64,000 bases of DNA, from positions 1,240,001-1,304,000 of the forward strand of contig NZ_SRJC01000001.1 of assembly GCF_004684905.1 (NCBI RefSeq), written 5' to 3'. The position numbers were made by a program, and so were the translations under genes. The notes under the pieces were generated by a model that was given only the letters and a program-made list of their open reading frames with translations, did not search any database and was not told the DNA's origin. Source of the DNA: Halobacillus salinus. Its GTDB lineage: Bacteria > Bacillota > Bacilli > Bacillales > Halobacillaceae. Below are positions 52,763 to 62,531 of the stretch, piece after piece (positions within the stretch are counted from its first letter, which is position 1; each line of letters starts with the position of its first letter).

Positions 52763-53488
52763 TTACACTCTTTTTCGTAAAACGTGGAAGCTGAATTTAT
52801 CTGCTCGGAAGTAGTTCGAGGATAGTAACATTGGCACATCATCCTCTGAATAGTGCATCTGCTTCAGCAATAATAAAGCTTGATCAGGCTCACAATTCAA
52901 AACGGGAGAGATTCGTTCGTGGTATCCGATCGGTTCGATGTGCGTAACAGCATATCCGATCCGCTTTCCTGTGAAATCTTCTAATGTTCTGAACAATGAA
53001 TCCGCTTCGCGTACATGGTCGATCGGGATCAATTCTTCCGGAATCTTATCTACGCAATAGACGACCGGTTGTTCGTCAGCTGTTCTGACACGCTCCAGTT
53101 TTGCCAAGTTATGTAGTTCTAATGGAGCGAATCTACGCTTGTCTTCTTCCGTAGCTTCTACTAAATCAGCCGATAAATACTGAGAACCCGGAGTCATCCC
53201 TGAATCTGCAATCATGCCAGTGACACTGTTTAACTCTTCAATCCCTGAAGTGAACAATGGTTTCGGATTGACGAAGGTTCCGACTCCGTGCCTTCTCGTG
53301 ACAACTCCGTCTTCTTCTAATATTCTCAATGCTTCTCTTAATGTTGCCCGAGAGACGCCTAAAGATTTAGATAATTGAAATTCGGAAGGAAGTTTCTGTT
53401 TTTCTAAATAGATACCGTTTTCAATGTCTCGTTTGATTTGTTCGATCACCTGTAGATAAAGGTGACGTGTATCTTGCCTAATCGACAT
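52763..53488 (-). CDS. ymfC: GntR/HutC-family regulator (YmfC)
   Basis: A 241-residue repressor-type protein. The N-terminal winged helix has [20 protein letters not shown] followed by [17 protein letters not shown]; the C-terminal UTRA domain binds a small effector ([40 protein letters not shown]). The ATG at 53488 ([11 protein letters not shown]) follows GGAGTG and gives the B. subtilis length. It lies upstream of nupN in the same direction; a role in nucleoside uptake is likely by position only. Confidence 0.85.
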   Translation of the reverse strand: MSIRQDTRHLYLQVIEQIKRDIENGIYLEKQKLPSEFQLSKSLGVSRATLREALRILEEDGVVTRRHGVGTFVNPKPLFTSGIEELNSVTGMIADSGMTPGSQYLSADLVEATEEDKRRFAPLELHNLAKLERVRTADEQPVVYCVDKIPEELIPIDHVREADSLFRTLEDFTGKRIGYAVTHIEPIGYHERISPVLNCEPDQALLLLKQMHYSEDDVPMLLSSNYFRADKFSFHVLRKRV

Positions 53489-53796
53489 ACTATTCACTCC
53501 AAGTCCTAATGAGCTTCGATCGTAAAGAGATCTGACATCTGACGTTCGACACATCATATTTCGAAATTAATATAACACTTTTCTGAAGATAAATAAATAG
53601 AATCAGGACATTTTATTAGATTTTGTCACTAGATTTGACGAAATGTAAGCGTTTCTTGATTTTATAGGGGTATTTTTTCACTACAAAAAGGAATAGTATT
53701 CCATATAGTGTGCCATAGGTTTGGTAGGGATGATATTGGGGAAATCGATGAATTCAATATATGTTCTATTTAATAGCAAGGTGAAATCTCTGCTAA
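53489..53796. other. Intergenic region upstream of ymfC
   Basis: About 310 bases, AT-rich. It holds a tandem repeat TCTGACATCTGAC (53531-53543) 43 bases upstream of ymfC, which may be a repressor site, and TATATT at about 53569 as a possible -10. No gene is visible. Confidence 0.35.
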
Positions 53797-53833
53797 GAAA
53801 AAGACCCAAAGGTTATCTCGCACCTTTGGGTCT
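53797..53833 (-). terminator. spoIIIE terminator
   Basis: Perfect 12-bp stem AGACCCAAAGGT/ACCTTTGGGTCT with T tract on the minus strand, 23 bases past the stop. Confidence 0.9.
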
Positions 53834-53855
53834 GGTTTTCATAAAATGCTAGTTT

Positions 53856-56144
53856 TCAGGAAGATTGTTCTTCGGTCTGGGAAACTAAGACGGACCTTGG
53901 TTTACTTCCTTCATAAGGACCGACAATACCGTTGTCTTCCATCGCGTCGATTAAGCGCGCAGCTCGTGTATAACCTACTCTGAATCTCCTCTGGATCATC
54001 GAAACACTCGCACTCTGCATCTCGACAACCATTTGGACTGCCTCCGGATATAAGTCATCATCGACTTCCTGTTTGACCTCACTCTCTTCCTCTGGAATCA
54101 TTTCTTCTTGATACTGGGCTTTTTGTTGTTCCACACAGAAGTTTACAACGCGTTCCACTTCATCATCGGAAAGAAACGCACCTTGCACCCGGGTAGGCTT
54201 ATTTGCTCCGACTGGTGTAAAGAGCATGTCTCCGCGCCCAAGAAGCTTCTCGGCTCCCCCAGAATCCAAAATGGTTCTGGAATCCGTTTGAGAGGAGACA
54301 CTGAAAGCGATTCGTGATGGAATATTCGCTTTAATCACTCCAGTGATTACGTCAACAGACGGACGCTGTGTTGCGATGATCAAATGGATCCCAGCAGCTC
54401 GTGCCATTTGAGCAAGTCTTGTGATCGCATCCTCTACCTCGTTAGAAGCGACCATCATTAAGTCAGCAAGTTCGTCAACGAGTACGACAATATACGGTAA
54501 TTGTGGCTGTGAGTCTTCGTTTTCTTGGTTGTGTTTTTTGACGTACTCGTTGTAGCTTTCAATATTACGTGTACCTGTATCAGAGAAGAGATCGTAGCGC
54601 CGTTCCATCTCAGAAACGACCTTCTTCAAAGCACGGGACGCTTTCTTAGGATCAGTCACAACAGGTGCGAGTAAATGCGGAATGCCGTTATAGACATTGA
54701 GCTCGACTTTTTTCGGATCGATCATCATCATTTTCACTTCGTGCGGCTTCGCCCGCATTAAAATACTAGTGATGATCCCGTTGATACACACACTCTTACC
54801 ACTACCTGTGGCACCGGCGACAAGCAAGTGTGGCATTTTGTTCAGTTCGGACATGACGGCTTCTCCAGAGATGTCGCGGCCTAATGCAAAGCTCAACTTA
54901 GACTCAGGCTTCGACTTACCGGTTTCTAGAACTTCGCGTAGTGATACCATGGACACTTCTTGGTTCGGCACTTCGATTCCGACGGCAGATTTACCAGGAA
55001 TGGGTGCTTCAATCCGAATATCCTTAGCAGCGAGAGCCAGCGCTAAATCATCATTCAAATTGACGATTTTACTAACTTTGACCCCTACATCAGGATATAC
55101 TTCATACTTGGTAACAGCAGGGCCGACGTGGACCTTTGTCACTTTTGCTTTCACTCCGAAACTTTGGAATGTTTTCTCGAGCTTTCGCACAGTTGCCTGG
55201 ATATGAGATCTTCCCTGACTTTGAGGATTTGAACTCGGCTCGTCCAATATCTCTATCTTCGGTAATTGATAATCCAAGTTTTCATGCTCGGCTGTAGGCA
55301 TCGATTTCTCAAGACTTGTTTCTTCTTGAGATGTATTTGATTCAGCTGTTTTCTGTTTATCTTCTTGTTGTACCTCGGTCTCTGCATTATAACTCGTATG
55401 ATCGGTGAAGTCCTGAATGATAGGTTCGTCTTCTTGAGCGACCTCATCTTCCACTTCTGTACCTGCTACATCAATGACTTTCGTATCTTCTGTCTCTGTA
55501 TCAAGCTGTTTTTTCTCTTGGCGCTTTTCTTTCAAACGGGAGTACTGTTCGCTCCCAACCGTCTTCATGCGGGCTCCTACTTTTGCCAGTACATCTCCGA
55601 GCGATTTTTCACTCACGAACACTACACCGATAAGGAATAAAAAGATCGAAACGATCGCTGCACCTGCTCCAGAGAATAAGTAATACGTCACAGAGAGAAG
55701 CAGTGCACCGATTAGTCCGCCTCCAATACTGTAGAAAGAACCCTCCCCACGCATCATCATGGTCATACGATCCCACGTCATAGCAAGTATAGATCCTTCG
55801 CTTGCAGCTAGTTCATCAGCAAGTGTCTGAAGATGAGTAAACAACAATAGAGCTGTCAACATAATATAAAGTCCAATAAGTCGCTTATGTAAAAAGAAAG
55901 GCCACTTTCTCTTGACCATCAAATAGATTCCTACAATTAAAAAGAAAATCGTCGCAGTGAAATACCAAACGCCGAAAATAAACTGCCATAACCGTTCCAA
56001 TCCACCAGGGATAGCTCCATCACTTATAGCAGATGCTCCGCTTCCAAACACAGCGAGAAACAAAAAGAGTAGTCCGACAAGCTCAAATTTCACATTTTCT
56101 TTTACCCCGGATTTCTTTTTTGTTTTACGCTTCTTCTTAGCCAT
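53856..56144 (-). CDS. spoIIIE: DNA translocase SpoIIIE/FtsK
   Basis: A 762-residue membrane-bound motor that pumps the chromosome into the forespore during sporulation. Four N-terminal helices lie within about 20-160 ([20 protein letters not shown] the first), then a charged linker to about 280. The motor has Walker [21 protein letters not shown], Walker [14 protein letters not shown], and the C-terminal gamma winged helix ([20 protein letters not shown]) that reads oriented DNA motifs. The ATG at 56144 follows GGAGGTG; the frame to 56198 has no signal. Confidence 0.95.
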   Translation of the reverse strand: MAKKKRKTKKKSGVKENVKFELVGLLFLFLAVFGSGASAISDGAIPGGLERLWQFIFGVWYFTATIFFLIVGIYLMVKRKWPFFLHKRLIGLYIMLTALLLFTHLQTLADELAASEGSILAMTWDRMTMMMRGEGSFYSIGGGLIGALLLSVTYYLFSGAGAAIVSIFLFLIGVVFVSEKSLGDVLAKVGARMKTVGSEQYSRLKEKRQEKKQLDTETEDTKVIDVAGTEVEDEVAQEDEPIIQDFTDHTSYNAETEVQQEDKQKTAESNTSQEETSLEKSMPTAEHENLDYQLPKIEILDEPSSNPQSQGRSHIQATVRKLEKTFQSFGVKAKVTKVHVGPAVTKYEVYPDVGVKVSKIVNLNDDLALALAAKDIRIEAPIPGKSAVGIEVPNQEVSMVSLREVLETGKSKPESKLSFALGRDISGEAVMSELNKMPHLLVAGATGSGKSVCINGIITSILMRAKPHEVKMMMIDPKKVELNVYNGIPHLLAPVVTDPKKASRALKKVVSEMERRYDLFSDTGTRNIESYNEYVKKHNQENEDSQPQLPYIVVLVDELADLMMVASNEVEDAITRLAQMARAAGIHLIIATQRPSVDVITGVIKANIPSRIAFSVSSQTDSRTILDSGGAEKLLGRGDMLFTPVGANKPTRVQGAFLSDDEVERVVNFCVEQQKAQYQEEMIPEEESEVKQEVDDDLYPEAVQMVVEMQSASVSMIQRRFRVGYTRAARLIDAMEDNGIVGPYEGSKPRSVLVSQTEEQSS

Positions 56145-56261
56145 AACTTTCACCTCCAGGTTGTTATATAATCTTGAAAACAGCGAGAGGCGGGACAATG
56201 CCCACCTCTACTGAATGAAGTCCATCACAGCTGTTTCTATTATACCATTGAACCTTTCTGG

Positions 56262-56465
56262 TTACGAGTCTAACCAATGACCTGGTTGAAGCTCTGGGTC
56301 CATGTAATGAGCAGGGTCAGTAGACAGTACTTGGACAATCTGTTTCCTGCCATCCCCTGCATCCAGACATTTTACAGGACAGTTTTTATGTTGATGATAC
56401 ACCATCTTCCCTTCCTCTTCTCGAGGGAAAATATCATGTTCACTTAGTGGAGTGTATAGAATCAT
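56262..56465 (-). CDS. ylzJ: YlzJ-like protein
   Basis: A 67-residue conserved Bacillaceae protein of unknown function ([20 protein letters not shown], ending [11 protein letters not shown]). It overlaps the tepA stop by four bases and precedes spoIIIE, as in B. subtilis. Confidence 0.85.
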   Translation of the reverse strand: MILYTPLSEHDIFPREEEGKMVYHQHKNCPVKCLDAGDGRKQIVQVLSTDPAHYMDPELQPGHWLDS

Positions 56466-57190
56466 TGGATCACCTGATTCTCAGACCCTTTGTTCTTTTG
56501 GATCATTTCCGTCAATTTCTCCATTGCTTCCTTTACGCCTCCGACGGCGTCGATGAGCCCATGATCAACCGCTTGTTGTCCTACAACGTTCGTTCCGATA
56601 TCACGCGTCAGGTTCCCTTTTGCAAACATAAGCTCTTTGAACTTCTCCTCTTCGATATTCGAATGCCTTGTTACGAAGTTCACGACACGATCTTGCATCT
56701 TGTCCATGTATTCGAACGTCTGCGGAACACCGATTACCAACCCTGTCATCCTGATCGGATGGATAGTCATCGTTGCAGTCTCCACAATGAAAGAGTAGTC
56801 AGCCGAGACTGCAATCGGCACTCCGATTGAGTGGCCACCACCAAGGACGATAGAGACGGCTGGTTTCGATAAGGAAGCGATCATTTCTGAAATCGCGAGT
56901 CCCGCTTCTACATCTCCCCCTACGGTATTCAACAACACGACTAGCCCCTCAATCTTTGGGTTTTGCTCAATCGCAATTAATTGAGGAATTAGATGCTCGT
57001 ACTTTGTTGTCTTATTCTGAGACGGGAGTTGGACGTGACCTTCAACCTGTCCAATTACAGGGAGTACATGAATATTGGAATCTGCAGGCTGTGGTACGGA
57101 GGATTGACCCAACTGCTGTATTTTATCGACAATGGTTGATTTGGACTGATCTTGCTTTTCGTCTTGATTCGGTGCGTCTTTCATGTTCAT
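56462..57190 (-). CDS. tepA: TepA, ClpP-like serine protease (translocation-enhancing)
   Basis: A 242-residue ClpP/SppA-fold protein. [20 protein letters not shown] corresponds to the ClpP oxyanion strand, the nucleophile serine is in [20 protein letters not shown], and the catalytic histidine in [11 protein letters not shown]. In B. subtilis TepA was linked to preprotein translocation, and other work to spore small acid-soluble protein turnover. The N-terminal 50 residues are charged. It follows dapA directly; the intervening rnjB of B. subtilis is absent. Confidence 0.9.
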   Translation of the reverse strand: MNMKDAPNQDEKQDQSKSTIVDKIQQLGQSSVPQPADSNIHVLPVIGQVEGHVQLPSQNKTTKYEHLIPQLIAIEQNPKIEGLVVLLNTVGGDVEAGLAISEMIASLSKPAVSIVLGGGHSIGVPIAVSADYSFIVETATMTIHPIRMTGLVIGVPQTFEYMDKMQDRVVNFVTRHSNIEEEKFKELMFAKGNLTRDIGTNVVGQQAVDHGLIDAVGGVKEAMEKLTEMIQKNKGSENQVIQ

Positions 57191-57270
57191 CGCTAACGAC
57201 CCCTTTTCACTCTTTTCCCGTAGTATGAGTTGAACCGCTTACTCTCATACAAAAATCGTTCCATAACATC

Positions 57271-57300
57271 AAAGACCAGCGGATCGTTCCGCTGGTCTTT
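57271..57300 (-). terminator. dapA terminator hairpin
   Basis: Perfect 12-bp stem AAAGACCAGCGG/CCGCTGGTCTTT with a six-base loop, three bases past the dapA stop; weak T tract. Confidence 0.7.
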
Positions 57301-57302
57301 GA

Positions 57303-58172
57303 TCAAATGCTTTTTAGAGTATTTTGTAACACCTTTTGCTCTTCATCAGTCAAAGGTACAAGAGGAAGCCTTACACCTCCGGTATCGATTCCAACTGTAT
57401 GAAGAGCCGCTTTAACTGGTGCAGGGGATGGAGCTTGAAACATAGCGTGAAAAACAGGTCGCAACTTCCGATGAAGCGCTGCCGCTTCCTTTGTCTTACC
57501 TTGTGAGAATAGAGAAAGCATGTTTTGCATTTCGTTTCCGATGATATGAGAAGAGACAGAAATAATACCCTTAGCACCGATTGCGAATGCAGGAAGCGTC
57601 AAATGATCATCCCCGCTGTAAAGACTGAAGTCATCAGAGGTCCCCTCGATTATTTCTGCCATCCCATCCAGGTCACCTGTCGCCTCTTTTACCGAGACGA
57701 TGTTAGCAACTTTGGAAAGTGAGATAATGGTTTCCGGTTCAATTCGGACCACTGACCGACCAGGCACGTTATACACCATAACCGGAAGCCTTACAGCCTC
57801 TGCAACCGTTCTGAAGTGATGGTAAAGCCCTGATTGATTCGGCTTGTTGTAATAAGGTGCCACAATCATCAAGGCATCTACTCCCGTTTGCTCCGCTTTC
57901 TGTGAAAGCTCAATGGATGCTTTTGTGTCATTACTACCCGTTCCGGCAATTACAGGAACTCGACCATTGACGGTTTTGACGACGTGATCCCACAAACTTA
58001 CTTTCTCTTCTACGGTAAGGGTCGGGGACTCTCCTGTCGTGCCGGCTACAACCAATCCATCTGTACCATTTTTCAGTAAATGCTCAATGAGTATGGTCGT
58101 TGAGTCAAAATCAATGGATTGATCGGCATGAAACGGTGTCACCATAGCAGTCAACACTTTGCCAAAATTCAT
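57303..58172 (-). CDS. dapA: 4-hydroxy-tetrahydrodipicolinate synthase
   Basis: A 289-residue aldolase condensing aspartate semialdehyde with pyruvate, the branch point to diaminopimelate, lysine and dipicolinate. The barrel shows AGTTGESPTLTVEEK, APYYNKPNQSGLYHHFRTVA, the tyrosine in MVYNVPGRSV and the Schiff-base lysine in NIVSVKEATGDLDG. It overlaps dapG by four bases, so asd-dapG-dapA is one operon. Confidence 0.96.
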   Translation of the reverse strand: MNFGKVLTAMVTPFHADQSIDFDSTTILIEHLLKNGTDGLVVAGTTGESPTLTVEEKVSLWDHVVKTVNGRVPVIAGTGSNDTKASIELSQKAEQTGVDALMIVAPYYNKPNQSGLYHHFRTVAEAVRLPVMVYNVPGRSVVRIEPETIISLSKVANIVSVKEATGDLDGMAEIIEGTSDDFSLYSGDDHLTLPAFAIGAKGIISVSSHIIGNEMQNMLSLFSQGKTKEAAALHRKLRPVFHAMFQAPSPAPVKAALHTVGIDTGGVRLPLVPLTDEEQKVLQNTLKSI

Positions 58173-59410
58173 GATGGTACTTCCCCTTTCACCGATTCTT
58201 CATCTAGTTGGAACACTTCATGTAAGGCATTAACCGCTGGAATGAGATCCTCTTGCTTGATTAAAACCCAAATGGTCGTGTGTGAGTCTGCTGATTGGAG
58301 AATCTGCACACCAGCCTCTGTCAAAGCATGAACAATCATGGCAGTTACACCAGGAAGACCTGCGATGCCAGCACCTACTGTGGAAACCTTGGCACAACCA
58401 TTATTCATCTCCGGTTCATACCCTAATGCCTCCAATATTTCCCTCGCTTTTTTTTCAAATGCTTCGTGAATAGTGTAGACGACTCCGCTCGGGGAGATGT
58501 TAATGAAATCTACTGATATGCCCGCAGAAGCCATCGATTTGAAGACATCTGATTGTAGTTTGGATGGATCTTCTTTGGATTGTACCTTAATTTGAGTGAG
58601 ACCTACCATATGGGCGATGCCCGTCACAGCCCTCTCCTTCATTTCTTGGGCACGTGATTGTTCTGTTGTACCGGTTACAAGCGTTCCTGGAAGTTCAGAG
58701 TAGGTAGATCGGACCCGAATGGGTACGTTAGCATACATAGCGATTTCAACCGCCCGGGGGTGGATGACTTTTGCTCCTTGATTAGCCAAATGGCAAATTT
58801 CATTGTACGTTACCTCATCTAATGCTCGAGCTTTTTCCACCACTCGAGGGTCTGCTGTCATAATGCCATCTACGTCTGTAAAAATGTCGATATACTCAGC
58901 AGATAAAGAAGCACCGAGCGCTGCAGCGGTTGTGTCGCTTCCTCCGCGACCTATCGTTGTCGTTTCCCCTTGGCGAGTCTGACCTTGGAAGCCAGCTACG
59001 ACAACTACATCATAGGTTTCCAGTTCCTTATGAATGCGAGATGGATTCATCTGAATAATTTTTGCTTTCGTGAAATCATTGTTGGTTAAAAATCCGGCTT
59101 GAGCACCGGAGAGAGATACCGATCGTATTCCAGACTGGTTAAGTTCATGGGCGAAAAGTATAGAGGAAATGGTTTCACCACAGGACATAAGAAGGTCCAC
59201 CTCCCGTAGTGATGCGGATGTGTTAGGGTAATCAATCAAACTTAACAATGTATCTGTAGCATAGGGACTGCCTTTTCTCCCCATAGCAGAGACAGTGACA
59301 ACTACTTTGTAGCCTTCATCTAAGGCTCTTTTTATATGGGCCCTCGCCCGGGAGCGGCTTTCGACATCCCGGACGGAGGTACCTCCAAATTTTTGTACTA
59401 GCAGCTTCAT
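58169..59410 (-). CDS. dapG: Aspartokinase I (DapG type)
   Basis: A 413-residue aspartate kinase, first step of the aspartate family. The N-terminal kinase begins MKLLVQKFGGTSVRDVESRS and has TTIGRGGSDTTAAALGASL; the C-terminal half has two ACT domains (KSMASAGISVDFINISPSGV; LTEAGVQILQSADSHTTIWV). In B. subtilis DapG is inhibited by meso-diaminopimelate and feeds cell wall and spore dipicolinate synthesis; the operon with asd and dapA supports DapG rather than LysC. Confidence 0.94.
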   Translation of the reverse strand: MKLLVQKFGGTSVRDVESRSRARAHIKRALDEGYKVVVTVSAMGRKGSPYATDTLLSLIDYPNTSASLREVDLLMSCGETISSILFAHELNQSGIRSVSLSGAQAGFLTNNDFTKAKIIQMNPSRIHKELETYDVVVVAGFQGQTRQGETTTIGRGGSDTTAAALGASLSAEYIDIFTDVDGIMTADPRVVEKARALDEVTYNEICHLANQGAKVIHPRAVEIAMYANVPIRVRSTYSELPGTLVTGTTEQSRAQEMKERAVTGIAHMVGLTQIKVQSKEDPSKLQSDVFKSMASAGISVDFINISPSGVVYTIHEAFEKKAREILEALGYEPEMNNGCAKVSTVGAGIAGLPGVTAMIVHALTEAGVQILQSADSHTTIWVLIKQEDLIPAVNALHEVFQLDEESVKGEVPS

Positions 59411-59433
59411 CAGGCCACCTCAATTTTGTAAGG

Positions 59434-60480
59434 TTATAGCCAGCCGTTCGCTAACACTCGCTCAGCGATTTGGACACTATTCCATGCCGCTCCTTTTAGA
59501 AGATTATCGGATACGACCCATAGATGGAATCCGTTCTCTTGGTCGAGGTCTTTGCGAATTCTGCCGACAAACACATCTCGCTTCTCGGCTGCACTAAGCG
59601 GAGTAGGATACGTCTGCGTCGAGGGATCGTCTTCGAGAACGATTCCAGGCGCATTGGCCAGCAGGTGCTTCACATCTTCGACGGAAGCCCCTTGTTTCTC
59701 TACTTCAATATATACACTTTCGGCATGAGAAGTGAAAAATGGCAGACGCACACAAGTTGCGGCAACCGATAGTTCTGGTAAGTGCATGATTTTTTTCGTT
59801 TCGTTGATCATCTTCATTTCTTCAAATGTGTAGCCATTTTCTTGGAACATATCTATTTGAGGGAGCGCATTAAATGCAATCGGATAATGCTTTTCATCAC
59901 CTTTCACAGGAAGAAGGTTTGCTTCCAACTCTTCCCCGTTCAAGAAAGATTGAGATTGAGCTCGTAATTCTTCAGCTGCTTCGTTTCCTGCTCCTGATAC
60001 TGCCTGGTAAGTCGAGACAATGACACGGCTAAGTCCGAGTGACTTTCGAACCGGTTCTAGCGCAGCAACCATTTGGATGGTGGAGCAGTTAGGATTGGCG
60101 ATGATCCCTTGGTGATCTTTAATATCCGCCTCGTTCACTTCCGGTACAACAAGGGGTACTCCTTCCGCCATCCGGTAAGCACTTGTGTTGTCGATGACAA
60201 GAGCCCCGCGCTTAACCGCTTCTGGTGCAAGCGATTTAGAAACGGATCCCCCTGCTGAGAACAAAGCGATGTCCACCCCTTCAAAACTCTCGGGTGTTGC
60301 TTCTTCTACGACAATGGTCTCGCCTTTATATTTAGCCTTCGTACCGGCGGATCGACTTGAGGATAATAATTTCAGTTGGTTGACCGGGAAGTTACGATCC
60401 TCTAATGTTTCAAGCATCTTCTGCCCTACAGCCCCGGTCGCGCCGACAATTGCAATATTATACGTATTTGATGAACTCAT
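59434..60480 (-). CDS. asd: Aspartate-semialdehyde dehydrogenase
   Basis: A 348-residue NADPH enzyme reducing aspartyl phosphate. The Rossmann motif is [20 protein letters not shown]; the catalytic cysteine is in [19 protein letters not shown]; the catalytic histidine region is [19 protein letters not shown]. The ATG at 60480 (MSSSNTY) follows GGAGAGGGG. It is the first gene after spoVFB in the sporulation-lysine cluster. Confidence 0.96.
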   Translation of the reverse strand: MSSSNTYNIAIVGATGAVGQKMLETLEDRNFPVNQLKLLSSSRSAGTKAKYKGETIVVEEATPESFEGVDIALFSAGGSVSKSLAPEAVKRGALVIDNTSAYRMAEGVPLVVPEVNEADIKDHQGIIANPNCSTIQMVAALEPVRKSLGLSRVIVSTYQAVSGAGNEAAEELRAQSQSFLNGEELEANLLPVKGDEKHYPIAFNALPQIDMFQENGYTFEEMKMINETKKIMHLPELSVAATCVRLPFFTSHAESVYIEVEKQGASVEDVKHLLANAPGIVLEDDPSTQTYPTPLSAAEKRDVFVGRIRKDLDQENGFHLWVVSDNLLKGAAWNSVQIAERVLANGWL

Positions 60481-60583
60481 GTGATGTACCCCTCTCCATT
60501 GTGACAATGTTTCGAATTATTTAATAGGTCACTATTTTTGTCATTCTATCACAATTCCTAGTGCATCTGGTAGAAAAATTGCA

Positions 60584-61180
60584 TTAATTCGGATAACGCT
60601 CGATGAGTACAGGTTGATGTTGTTTTCCTTCCAAGGCCGCTTCGATCGTCTGTGGAATTAAAGTCATGTCAGCCACAAGTGAATTCGGCTTCTTATAAGG
60701 ATGATCTTGACCTAACGGAACAAAATATATATTTTTCGTAGCCATCAGTCGCATAATGTTTACACCGTTCAACCCAAGTGCATCATTGGTCGAGACAGCC
60801 ACCACGACAGGGCTTTCGTTCCGCAAGGTGGCCTTAGCAGCCATCAATACCGGTGAGTCCGTGAGGGCGTTTGCGAATTTACTTGTGGAGTTACCTGTTA
60901 AAGGAGCAATTACCATACAATCTAACGGTCGCTTCGGACCAAGTGGTTCTGCATCAGGGATCGACAAGATCAGTTCTTCGCCTGTAATCTTCTTGATGGT
61001 TTCCAGATGCTCAGCGGCATCTCCAAAGCGTGTGTCCGTTTTTTGTACGGTATAGGATAGAACGGGCACAACGGTTGCCCCCATATCCACCAACTGCTGC
61101 ATAATAGGAAATACTTCATGATACGTACAATGAGAACCGGTTAAACCAAACCCGATTGTTTTCCCTTTTAACTTACTCAT
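60584..61180 (-). CDS. spoVFB: Dipicolinate synthase subunit B
   Basis: A 198-residue flavoprotein-like subunit that with SpoVFA makes dipicolinic acid in the mother cell. It begins KGKTIGFGLTGSHCTYHEVF, typical of the flavin-dependent decarboxylase fold, with CMVIAPLTGNSTSKFANALT. The ATG at 61180 follows AAAGGAG and overlaps the spoVFA stop by eight bases. Confidence 0.95.
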   Translation of the reverse strand: MSKLKGKTIGFGLTGSHCTYHEVFPIMQQLVDMGATVVPVLSYTVQKTDTRFGDAAEHLETIKKITGEELILSIPDAEPLGPKRPLDCMVIAPLTGNSTSKFANALTDSPVLMAAKATLRNESPVVVAVSTNDALGLNGVNIMRLMATKNIYFVPLGQDHPYKKPNSLVADMTLIPQTIEAALEGKQHQPVLIERYPN

Positions 61181-62072
61181 GTACATTCTCCTTTCGAACC
61201 TTCTCTTTCAAAATACGGCACATTACATCAGCTATAATGCGACCGGCAGTTTTCGGTGCTACGATACCAGGGAGTCCTGGCGCAAGAATAGCTTTTATAC
61301 CTCGTTTCGTTGCAAAATCAAAATCAGTTCCACCAGGTTTAGAAGCCAAGTCAACAATAAGTGCATGGGATGGAAGCTGTTTAATGACATGCTGATCTAC
61401 AACCAAGTGAGGAACTGTATTGATCAGGATATCGCACTCTAAGTCTTCTTCATCGAGTTGATTCATATCTATAGGAGTAAGCCCCATTTCATAAACACGT
61501 GCAATAGCTTTTGTCGACCTGACTCCTACCGACACATCTGCACCGATGTGGTCAAATATTCTAGCAAGACTCATCCCTACGCGACCAAGTCCCAAAACAA
61601 TCATCTTTGATCCATGGATTGTATAATCCGTATGTTGTATAACGAGCATAATTGTCCCTTCCACCGTAGGAATCGAGTTATAAATGGCAACATCATCCCG
61701 ATCCATGAGGGGATGCAAGGTACGATTTACTTTCTTCATGAGGTCTGTTAAATATGAATTGGTGATTCCCGTAAAAACCTGACAATGTTCAGGGGTTTGC
61801 CTCAACCAGTCTTCTGATAATGTTATTATGCGGTTGGAGAAGATACCGTCAATCTGACCAAGATCATCTGTCCCTGGAACAGGCAGAATGATTGCATCAA
61901 GCTTCTTTACTTGATCCGATTCAAACTCCAAATCCGTCGCCTCTGTGAAACTCTCATTTAACTGATCGAACCCGGCAATATATACCGTGGCATTCCATTC
62001 GTTAAGTCTTCGAATGATCTCAATCTGCCGGGCATCGCCCCCAATGACCGCTACGTGATATCCTGTTAGCAT
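61173..62072 (-). CDS. spoVFA: Dipicolinate synthase subunit A
   Basis: A 299-residue NAD(P)-binding protein oxidising the DapA product. The N-terminal part has VAVIGGDARQIEIIRRLNEW; the dinucleotide fold is MIVLGLGRVGMSLARIFDHI; ASKPGGTDFDFATKRGIKAI follows. Its product chelates calcium in the spore core. A sigma-K-like promoter stands 37 bases upstream, matching mother-cell expression. Confidence 0.95.
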   Translation of the reverse strand: MLTGYHVAVIGGDARQIEIIRRLNEWNATVYIAGFDQLNESFTEATDLEFESDQVKKLDAIILPVPGTDDLGQIDGIFSNRIITLSEDWLRQTPEHCQVFTGITNSYLTDLMKKVNRTLHPLMDRDDVAIYNSIPTVEGTIMLVIQHTDYTIHGSKMIVLGLGRVGMSLARIFDHIGADVSVGVRSTKAIARVYEMGLTPIDMNQLDEEDLECDILINTVPHLVVDQHVIKQLPSHALIVDLASKPGGTDFDFATKRGIKAILAPGLPGIVAPKTAGRIIADVMCRILKEKVRKENVHE

Positions 62073-62108
62073 GCCGGATGTCTCCTTTTCTGTGATCTTA
62101 TCTCTTTG

Positions 62109-62136
62109 TATCCTATGCCGGAGACGGTAGTTAGTG
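62109..62136 (-). promoter_or_regulatory. Sigma-K promoter of spoVFAB
   Basis: On the minus strand AC (62135-62134), 16 bases, then CATAGGATA (62117-62109), fitting CATA-n3-TA. In B. subtilis spoVF is transcribed by sigma-K. Confidence 0.65.
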
Positions 62137-62220
62137 ATTTGGTTTTCGTGAAAAGGCAGGCAAGTTCCAATAGCATAAGAAGTACCACTCGTTTTACACC
62201 TTTAAATAAGCCATAAGAAC

Positions 62221-62250
62221 AAAAAACACCTCCATTTACTGGAAGTGGTT
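62221..62250 (-). terminator. ymxH terminator
   Basis: CCACTTCCA/TGGAGGTG stem with one G-U pair and a six-T tail on the minus strand. Confidence 0.82.
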
Positions 62251-62282
62251 TTTCATGTTTCTATATAGTTAGACTGAATTTT

Positions 62283-62519
62283 TCATTTCTGTTTCTTTAA
62301 TAAAATTGTCTCTTCTCCGATTGTTTCGATTTGGTTCCATGAGATGGAAAAAGGTTGCTTTGAAGTTCTCAAACCGAATAAGGATTGGTTCATTACGACA
62401 AGAGAAAGGATAGAACCTGTTTCTGGATCGATGACTAGATCGGCCCTTCCAAGCATACCAAGTTTCTTTCCTGTCTCAATATCGATGACCTCTTTCTGGG
62501 AAAGGGAATTCAACCTCAC
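62283..62519 (-). CDS. ymxH: YmxH/YlmC family PRC-barrel protein
   Basis: A 78-residue beta-barrel protein of the YlmC/YmxH sporulation-associated family. It reads MRLNSLSQKEVIDIETGKKL, then GRADLVIDPETGSILSLVVM, ending EETILLKKQK. The function is unknown. It is 12 bases after ylxY; B. subtilis has mlpA between them. Confidence 0.86.
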   Translation of the reverse strand: MRLNSLSQKEVIDIETGKKLGMLGRADLVIDPETGSILSLVVMNQSLFGLRTSKQPFSISWNQIETIGEETILLKKQK

Positions 62520-62531
62520 CGTACACCCTCC

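Noticed and set aside
57271-57300. Perfect 12-bp palindrome as a possible recombination site
   Set aside because: It lies just after the dapA stop, as a terminator hairpin would.
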